64,000 bases of DNA, taken from Incurvaria masculella. Lineage: Eukaryota; Arthropoda; Insecta; Lepidoptera; Incurvariidae. Below are positions 57,162 through 64,000 of this stretch, one piece after another. The position numbers and the translations under genes were made by a program. Position 1 is the stretch's first letter; each line of letters begins with the position of its first letter. The stretch lies in contig OX335660.1 in assembly GCA_946894095.1 (NCBI GenBank), positions 3,849,001 to 3,913,000 on the forward strand, given 5' to 3'. The notes below the pieces were generated by a model. It made no database searches. It had not been told where the DNA came from and saw nothing but the letters and a program-made list of their open reading frames with translations.

Positions 57162-59227
57162 ATGGACGCCGACGAAGAACTTGTTGTGCTCTACTACTTA
57201 CGAAGAAAATTAAAAAAGTTGAAAAAAAAGTCAATTCCAAGAAAATACTGGATGCACCCAATCCTAACAGAAACATCGACTTTGGGAAGTTATAAAAATT
57301 TAATACATGAATTAAAAAATGACCAACGAAAATTCTTTAATTATTTTAGAATGTCACAAGCAACTTTCAACGACCTACTGTCAAGAGTTTCTGCGAGCAT
57401 CACGTATCGGAATACGACATTTAGAGACTGCATTTGTCCTGAAGAAAGACTGTCGATATTTCTTAGGTAAGTGTTTTTTTTAGAATCACACTACACTGCT
57501 ACAAATATTCAGATTGTATCAGTTGTAGTGTGATTTCTGAGGTGTATTGAAATTGAAACAAAAGTTATTTTAACTTGTTTATTTTAAGTAGGTAAACAGC
57601 GTTCAAAAATCGGAGAAATTTAAGTCAGTACTTTCCGACCAAGTAGATGCAGCAGGCGATCCTTCCTCATACGTTTGACGTGTTGCATATCCAGAACCAT
57701 GTGGGGTAAGAACAGCGGTTTTGAGAGGAATATCTGGATTCATCGGTAGATAAATAATTATAGTTCTGTGTCGAATACCCCGATCGCCGTGTGCTATCAC
57801 GCGCGTAATTATAATTATTTGCATAAAGTCTGTTTTTACGTTTCTTTTTGATTTGTTGTAACAGTGATAATACACCTGATTGAAGCTCCAACGTTTCGTC
57901 ATCGTCGAAAGACGTAACAGAGGGTAAGATACCTTTAAAAAATGATAAAATTGGGGGATCAGTTTGTTGTGATAGCCTGCTGTCTAAAAACTCGCTCATT
58001 TTGACATCTAAGTCCATTATATGTTGCTCTGGTGGCATGGTCTTTTGTCTTTTAGAAGTGCTTGGTTGCGAATTCTCAGACAACTGAGTACTGCCTTCTG
58101 TCCCTGGTTGAGATATACGCGACGCAACAGACTCTTGAGGAGGATTAGGTCTAGCAACTATACGCAAAAAATCCATTTGCTCTTTATATACATATGGCTT
58201 TGACGACTTTGCCCCTGATCCTGACTTTTTTTCATCATTTTTGTTTGTTCGGATCCAGACATTCCGTAAGTTCGTCCACTTGGTCAATACTAATTTACCT
58301 GAAATTATATTTTTCAGATATTGTGCGTCAGGATGTTCCTTCAAAGACCTGCACTACATTTTCAGAGTCGAGGTATCAACTGTTAGTAAAATTATCAAAG
58401 AAATGAGTTGCATTATCTGGGATACATTAAAAGAAGAGTTTATGAAGTTGCCCGACAATGAAAATAAATGGGAAAACATCGCAAATGGTTTTGATATTAA
58501 AGCTAACTTCCCACACTGTATTGGAGCCGTCGACGGCAAGCATATTAGAGTAGTGAAACCAAATCAAAGCGGCTCGATGTATTTCAATTACAAAGGTTAT
58601 TTTTCATTTGTTTTACTAGCTGTTGTTGATGCAGAATACCGTTTCATATATATAAGTGTTGGTTCATATGGGAAAGAATGCGATTCTTCCATATTCAAGG
58701 AGACTACCTTTTGGAAGAAACTGAATGATGGTAGTTTAAACATACCAAAGCCAAGGCCTCTTCATGAAACGATCGAAAAGGATATGCCCTATGTACTAGT
58801 TGGCAATGAAGCTTTCCCCCTGACGACAAATTTAATGAGACCTTTTGGAGGCAATCATTTGCATGATAAGAAAAGAATATTTAATTATCGATTATGCCGT
58901 GCAAGAAGATTTGTTGAGTGTGCTTTTGGAATTTTAGCTAATAAATGGAGAATACTGCATCGACCATTGGATGTCCACCCAGACACCGCTATCCATATTG
59001 TGAAAGCCTGTGCAGTATTGCATAATTATTTAAGAGAAAGGGATGGTCTAAACTTTGAAGATATTCAACTTGCACTAGAACAATCGATACAAGAACAAGA
59101 TCAACAACAGAGAGTACATAATCCTCGTGGTGGTCCGATTGCAAATGTTATACGATCGGACTTTGCAGACTATTTTACTTCCCCGATTGGTTCGCTGCCT
59201 TGGCAAACTAATGCGCGATACGCATAA
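57162..59227 (+). CDS. HARBI1-type transposase of Harbinger element 2, two exons, apparently intact
   Basis: Exon 1 (57162 to about 57466) encodes MDADEELVVLYYLRRKLKK, then RKFFNYFRMSQATFNDLLSRV and CPEERLSIFLR, the usual HARBI1 N-terminus, and ends in a consensus donor. Exon 2 starts at 58318 after TTTTTCAG, and the joined text reads SIFLRYCASGCSFKDLHYIF. The catalytic triad is D in GAVDGKHIRV, D in VGSYGKECDSS and E in VECAFGILANKWR. The total is about 404 aa, normal for the family, with no internal stop. The intron (about 850 bp) contains the main exon of the accessory gene on the other strand. I could not find both termini of the element. Confidence 0.87.
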
Positions 59228-59341
59228 TATAAATGAGTTAAAAATTAATAATACAACGTAAATACATAACTATGTAGTATTTATAATAGTTAATAAACTT
59301 TACTGGCACTTACCGAAATGTTGTCTTTCTTTTTCTTCCAT
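57667..59341 (-). CDS. MADF/BESS-like accessory gene of Harbinger element 2
   Basis: The main exon (58298-57667) starts after an AG at 58299-58300 and encodes KLVLTKWTNLRNVWIRTNKND, the second half of a MADF domain. A Ser/Pro/Gln-rich middle follows, then a BESS-like motif (FFKGILPSVTSFDDDETLELQ). A possible exon 1 (59341-59314, MEEKERQHF plus donor GTAAGTG) joins in the right phase to give HFGKLVLTKW. It sits 87 bases beyond the transposase stop, as in element 1. It is much shorter than in element 1, and the first half of the MADF domain is missing, so this gene may be truncated. Confidence 0.6.
58299..58317. promoter_or_regulatory. 19-nt segment acting as 3' splice site on both strands (Harbinger 2)
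   Basis: The 19 bases ctgaaattatatttttcag separate the two oppositely directed second exons. They end in TTTTTCAG on the plus strand and AATTTCAG on the minus strand. Length and position match 689-707 in the other element, although the flanking exons have diverged strongly. Confidence 0.6.
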
Positions 59342-61173
59342 GTTTTCAAAATTAGGTATTAGTATGGTACAAAGGGGTTTGCCTAAAAATGTATGGAAGG
59401 GTGGATTTTTTATTTTTAAGATGTTCGTTCATGATTTTTTTTTCGTTTGCAAGGGTATTTTGTAACAAGAAAAATATGGTATAATAAAACTCGCTAGCTT
59501 GGGCAGTTTTCCAGATAATGTAGTTTGAATTTGCGGTAATTTTACAAGGGTCGAACCACGTTATTATGGTGTTAAGTGGATATATAACTATTTAATCTTT
59601 TTTTAAACACTTACATATATATTCTCGACTCGCAACCCTTACAACTTTAACTGGAGCGATCAGCCATCCACTGTAAATTGGACAAAGACACTAAAACAAG
59701 ATACGACTGTTCAGTGAAAATAAAGAAATGCTCTACTACCCTATTTCCGTACAGCTATGACAGGGGATACCAACTTTACAGATGGAAATTGATAAGATTT
59801 AACTGATTAAAGAAAACTGCTTCAATAAAAGTAAACCAACTTTATTTTGTTTGCACAATTTTAATTTAACTTACATATACCTCCAATAGAGGTTCTTATT
59901 ACATTAATATGATTTAGGCAATATATGAAATAACGTTACAATAACGAATTGAACCGTTTAGGTATATGTGACACAACATTACACTACGACTGACTTATAT
60001 GGACATACACTCGATAATATTATTGCCAATTTTCGAACTTAAGGTGCCCCCGGAGGCGACTTTGCCCATACATCCGTAGTTGACTAATCATTTAAAAAAC
60101 CGCTGTTGCGATTTACCTGTTTTTTTCCCCTGTATCTATGGATCAATATCTGTGTCTGCATGCTATTGTTTTTTCAAAAAATCAACCCTCTTACAAATGA
60201 CAGCAAGAACAAAATTTGCCGTTTTTGGGGGTAAATCGACCAATATTCAGAAGGGTTATTAGCTTCATTATACACGTTCGTGTGAGATATAAATAGCATG
60301 CAAACATCCGTAATATAGTCATATTTAAAAATAAACAAGAAAATTTGAATTAGGTATTAGAGTTTTTACAGCATTTGTCGACTACGAAAATTGACCGAAA
60401 ATCGACTAAAATCTAGGCCGCTTTCGGCGTCGATCGCTTCGCACGCGGGTGTGTGGGGCTTGGAGCGGAAGGGCCGGCGGCAGGGAAGCACGTTACCTAC
60501 ATTACCTACACTACTACTGCTTGCTTTTTAGTCATCAGTGCAGGTGCGAACGGGAAGCGTGTAGGTCGGTTTTTCGGCTGGTGTCAGCTGAGGTGATTAG
60601 CATACGAGTTGCGTTTCTGATTTAGCGGTCCGAAGTACGACCTACTGTGTATTTAGGGAATCTAATCATTTGGGCTGAATAACGAAATCGATTTACTTTG
60701 CGTTTTGGTTTTGCGTCGTACTGTATGGAATATTTTATATTGGCAAATACAAAATTGGAAAATTTTTACATTGAGTGATCGTTTTGACTAGAAGTACTTA
60801 ACTAGGTAGGTAGGTACCTAGTTTTGACTCGGGCGGGAGAGGAGGGGTTCCAAGAGAGGTTACCTAAAACATCGTACTTACAAGACAGCCTATATGTAGG
60901 TACCTCTATTCGCATAGCCTGCATTTGATGCACTTTTGCCTCACGCGAAGTACCTAGTCAGAGTGTAAGCCTTCCGATTCTTGCGCTAATTAGTTGACAT
61001 ACGGAATACACACTCCTGAATTTTCACAGCAGCTTCCGACCTATTTTGGCGCATTTACGGAGCATATTTTTAATTTGTTAGCGCTGATTCGGAAACACTT
61101 GAAAATGTTTCATTTCGTGTCATTCATTCCGTGTGGCGATGCGATCGATTATACCAAATGTCGTGTAGTCATG
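59342..61173. other. Non-coding sequence, no gene recognised
   Basis: AT-rich with a GC-richer part at about 60415-60600. No frame longer than 60 codons that I can support and no RNA gene seen. The motif aggtaggtaggtacctag lies near 60800. Confidence 0.5.
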
Positions 61174-62810
61174 TAGCTCAGGGGCGCAAGGCCTTGCTTC
61201 TCATGGCAAAGACCATGAGTTCAATCCTCATCTCGTTTTTGCACCGCTTATTAGCTCAGGGGCGCAGGGACTTGCTTCTCATGGCAAAGGCCATGAGTTC
61301 AATCCACACTCCGTTCATGCACCACTTGTTTTAGCTCAGGGGCTCGGGGCCTTGCTTCTCATGGCAAAGACCATTAGTTCATTCATCATCTCGTTTATGC
61401 ACCGCTTTTTTAGCTCAGGGGCGCAGGGACTTGCTTCTCATGGCAAAGGTCATGGGTTCAATCCTCACCTCGTTCATGTTCAACTTTTTTAGTTCAGGGG
61501 CGCGGGGCCTTGATTCGCATGGCAAAGACCATTAGTTCATTCATCATCTCGTTTATGCACCGCTTTTTTAGCTCAGGGGCGCAGGGACTTGCTTCTAATG
61601 GCAAAGGTCATGGGTTCAATCCTCACCTCGTTCATGTTCAACTTTTTTAGCTCAGGGGCGCGGGGCCTTGATTCGCATGGCAAAGACCATTAGTTCATTC
61701 ATCATCTCGTTTATGCACCGCTTTTTTAGCTCAGGGGCGCAGGGACTTGCTTCTAATGGCAAAGGTCATGGGTTCAATCCTCACCTCGTTCATGTTCAAC
61801 TTTTTTAGCTCAGGGGCGCGGGGCTAGATTCGCATGGCAAAGACCATGAGTTCAATCCACACTCCGTTCATGCACCACTTTCTTAAGCTCAGGGGCGCAG
61901 GGCCTTGCTTCTGATAGCAAAGATGATGAGTTTAATCTTCACCCTGTTCATGCACCACTTTTTTAGCTCGGGGGCGCAGGGCCTTGCTTCTCATGGCAAA
62001 TGTCGTGAGTTCAATCCACACTCCGTTCATGCATCACTTTTTTAGCTCAGGGGCGTGGGGCTTGCTTCTCATGACCAAGACCATGAGTTCAATCCACACT
62101 CCGTTCATGTACTACTTTTTTTAGCTCAGGGGCGCAGGGCCTTGCTTCTAATGGCAAAGGTCGTGAGCTCAATCCACACTCCGTTCATGCATCACTTTTT
62201 TTTAGCTCAGGGGCGTGGGGCCTTGCTTCTCATGGCAAAGACCATGATTTCAATCCGCACTCCGTTCATCTACTACTTTTTAGGGTTCCGTACCCAAAGG
62301 GTGAAAACGGAACCCTATTACTAAGCCTCTTCTGTCCGTCCGTCCGTCCGTCTGTCAAAGGGCTGTATCTCATGAACCGTAATAGGTGGACGGCTGAAAT
62401 TTTTACAGAGTGCGTATTTATTTTGCCGCTATAACAACAAATAGGTAAAAATACAAAAATATAAAAAAATGAAGGGGCCCCCATACAAAGAACGTAATTA
62501 ATCGGTGTTAAATGATGTACGAAGGTACGGAACCCTTCGTGCGCGAGTCCGACTCGCACTTGGCCGGTTTTTTAGCTCAGGGGCGCGGGGCCTTGCTTCT
62601 CATGGCAGACCATGAGTTTAATCCACGCTCCGTTCATGCACCACTTTGTTTTTAGTTTAGGGGCGCGGGGCCTTGCTTCTCATGGCAAAGACCGTAAGTG
62701 CAATCCTCATCTCGTTTATGCACCACTTTTTTAGGTCAGGGGCGCAGGGACTTGCTTCTCATGGCAAAGGTCATGAGTTCCATTATCACCCGGTTCATGC
62801 ACAAATTTAT
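61174..62810 (+). repeat. Tandem array of about 17 tRNA-like units (79 bp each)
   Basis: Units start at 61174, 61252, 61332, 61411, 61490, 61569, 61648, 61727, 61806, 61885, 61964, 62043, 62122 and 62203; after an insertion, at 62573, 62653 and 62732. Each unit has tagctcaggggc, a match to the tRNA A box, with GCTC/GGGC able to form a D stem. It then has TTGC/GCAA around an 8-base loop, and gagttcaatcc or gggttcaatcc, a match to the B box. In many units this last part lies in a T-arm-like hairpin (ATGAG TTCAATC CTCAT). Most units end in a run of 4-7 T. No acceptor stem pairs, so they are not functional tRNAs. Frames predicted here are repeat by-products. Confidence 0.88.
62281..62572 (+). repeat. 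Common lepidopteran short repeat inserted in the tRNA-like array
   Basis: Begins tagggttccgtacccaaag, contains ctgtccgtccgtccgtctg and ctgtatctcatgaaccgta, and ends cgactcgcacttggccggtt. It interrupts the array between units 14 and 15, so it inserted after the array had formed. Confidence 0.85.
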
Positions 62811-63144
62811 TTTCCTTTCTGAGTTGCAAGCGAATGCGAGCTGTTCTTTCATTTCATTTCATTTCATTTATTTAAACTTTTTGGTAGTCAAACTACACTA
62901 AGTTACGTAAATATACTTTTTCGTGCTAAGCAGGTACGTCGGTTATTCCAAGGAATGTGATATGTATGTATGTATGTATAATCGACCGTGAAGCAAGGAC
63001 ACATTAATTAGAGAAAGAGCCCGCAATGTCCGCAACGCAGATGAAGCGTTAAATAAATGTATGTAGGTATAATCTTAAATACTGTGTTAGTAGGAGGCAT
63101 TCATTACGGGAGGAGGGACTGTAGAATTCTAAATTATGAGTACG
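62811..63144. other. Spacer
   Basis: No gene. Contains short microsatellites (tttcatttcatttcattta near 62849, atgtatgtatgtat near 62962). Confidence 0.6.
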
Positions 63145-63150
63145 TATACA

Positions 63151-63216
63151 GCCGGTGGCGAAATTGGTAGACGCAATACCCGCGAATGGTATGTTTTGCT
63201 GGTTCGGGTCCAGCCT
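63151..63216 (+). ncRNA. tRNA-Leu-like pseudogene or SINE head
   Basis: From tggcgaaattggtagacgca the sequence can form three tRNA arms. The D arm pairs GCG with CGC. The anticodon-like arm is ATACC / CGCGAAT / GGTAT. The T arm is GCTGG / TTCGGGT / CCAGC, and all stems are perfect. The flanking acceptor strands do not pair, and position 33 of the loop is G instead of T, so it is unlikely to be a working tRNA. The D arm looks like that of prokaryotic or plastid tRNA-Leu. It may be the head of a tRNA-derived SINE. Confidence 0.45.
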
Positions 63217-63379
63217 TGCAGTATATTCGTAAAGTAGTTCTTTCTACACTAAGTTACGTCACAAAGATCCGCGGATTCGATCAACCCAGTAAAGAAGAAC
63301 CCGCAAAGAAACTTCACGGGTTTACATAACATATTTTTCGTCCATAATTATGAAATACATACTTAGATCTAAATGTTCT

Positions 63380-64000
63380 ATAGTTCAGTAATGCTGAAGG
63401 ACACCTTGCCCTACTAGGTGGTAGGCTCAGCACGTCCAGATTGGTACCATCGCATTCGATAAAAAGATGTTTAAAGCGGGAATAATAAAATGCCAGTGTT
63501 TTCCATCCAGTTTATTGTAGCCGTGCTCATAAAGGGAAGGTCCTAGCATGGCACCTAATTTCTTCGGGAATTTGGTGTATTGGGCTAATATAACGGTAGT
63601 TAGTAGCTATCCATGTCAGGTCGCATAAAAAAACCTTCCTTGTATTGCTCGGCTACATTAAACTGGATTTAAAACACGGATAACTTTAATTGTCGCATAG
63701 ACCATCGATCATTCAATACGATGGTACCAACCCGCAGGCAAGATTATCCCTACCGCCTAGTAAGTAAGGAAGGGAACCTAGTTTGTCAGCCTCGGTAGCC
63801 CGGTGGTGCGACGCTTTGCTGGGTAAACACCTCTGAGCGCAGTTGGGTTCTGGCTGGCTGACCAGTTGCAACCGTTGAGGCTGGGCGTGGTTCGGATTCC
63901 ACGTAAAATAGTAGGTCCCTTTCCTTACTTACTAGATGGGAGGGTTAATCCCGGCCGGGTTGGTACGATCGCATTGAATGAACGACGGTTGAAGCTGCAA
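63380..64000. repeat. Cluster of dispersed SINE-like repeats at the right edge
   Basis: Three versions of a motif (tactaggtggtag ... ttggtaccatcgcatt and tgctcataaagggaagg) occur at about 63405-63540, 63700-63775 (reverse) and 63925-64000. The same motif is at 19685-19820 and in reverse at 36295-36420. Between them, 63790-63905 contains tagcccggtgg and ggttcggattcc, matches to tRNA A and B boxes. Confidence 0.6.

Noticed and set aside
57603..57902. 99-aa minus-strand frame overlapping the Harbinger accessory exon
   Set aside because: Out of frame with the exon that shows MADF and BESS features, so it is a shadow.
61131..62324. Short frames repeating LLLMAKTMSSI
   Set aside because: Translation of the tRNA-like tandem array. 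Units of about 79 bp are not a multiple of three, and no frame runs through.
61174..62810. A CRISPR array
   Set aside because: The units are continuous diverged tandem repeats without unique spacers, and the host is a eukaryote.

Overview
This window is eukaryotic, intron-bearing, mostly AT-rich DNA made almost entirely of transposable elements. I infer an insect, most likely a moth or butterfly. The basis is the dispersed repeats familiar from lepidopteran genomes (the 'agggttccgtaccc ... cttggccggttttt' repeat at 62281-62572, and the 'accgacttcaaaaaaggaggagg' family at 26727-26960, 35530-35700 and 54552-54600), plus the element mix: gypsy, CR1/Daphne-like LINE, Transib, PIF/Harbinger, P/THAP, mariner, Tc1 and Penelope. 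I found no convincing host gene, only two weak exon candidates (39583-39612 and 48919-49220).

Layout. Positions 1-16910 hold a PIF/Harbinger element with a HARBI1-type transposase (+) and a MADF/BESS accessory gene (-). It is split by a Ty3/gypsy element (1002-15670, minus strand, target duplication GTTG), whose right LTR is itself split by a Transib element (10502-15165, duplication CGACG). A DUF4817-type Tc1/mariner-like transposase follows at 17070-18144. Positions 19247-36862 form a large inverted repeat (arms of about 2.7-2.9 kb, spacer about 0.97 kb). A full-length LINE (20356-26722) and a second Transib copy (27253-31916) inserted into its left arm, and the right arm keeps both empty sites. 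A 5'-truncated copy of the LINE follows at 37251-38850.

Positions 40.5-49.3 kb hold relics: LINE, DUF4817-type, a 153-bp satellite made from a Tc1 transposase tail, a gypsy solo LTR, a truncated Penelope element and a P-like relic. Positions 50.1-56.9 kb are a P/THAP9-like transposon split by a nest containing an apparently intact mariner (53271-54549). Positions 57.1-59.3 kb are a second Harbinger element with an apparently intact transposase. Positions 61174-62810 are a tandem array of about 17 tRNA-like units, and the window ends in tRNA-derived or SINE-like repeats.

Most notable points. (1) In both Harbinger elements the two genes are reciprocally nested on opposite strands, and both second exons abut the same 19-nt segment, which reads as a 3' splice site on each strand. 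(2) One Transib copy has an uninterrupted 731-aa RAG1-like transposase with a complete predicted DDE triad, about 500-bp high-identity terminal inverted repeats and a CGNCG target duplication. (3) The 79-bp array repeats an A box, a B box and a T-run in every unit, as if it were a series of Pol III units. Several 'broken' elements differ from an open frame by one base in a short homopolymer, so assembly error should be excluded before calling them dead.
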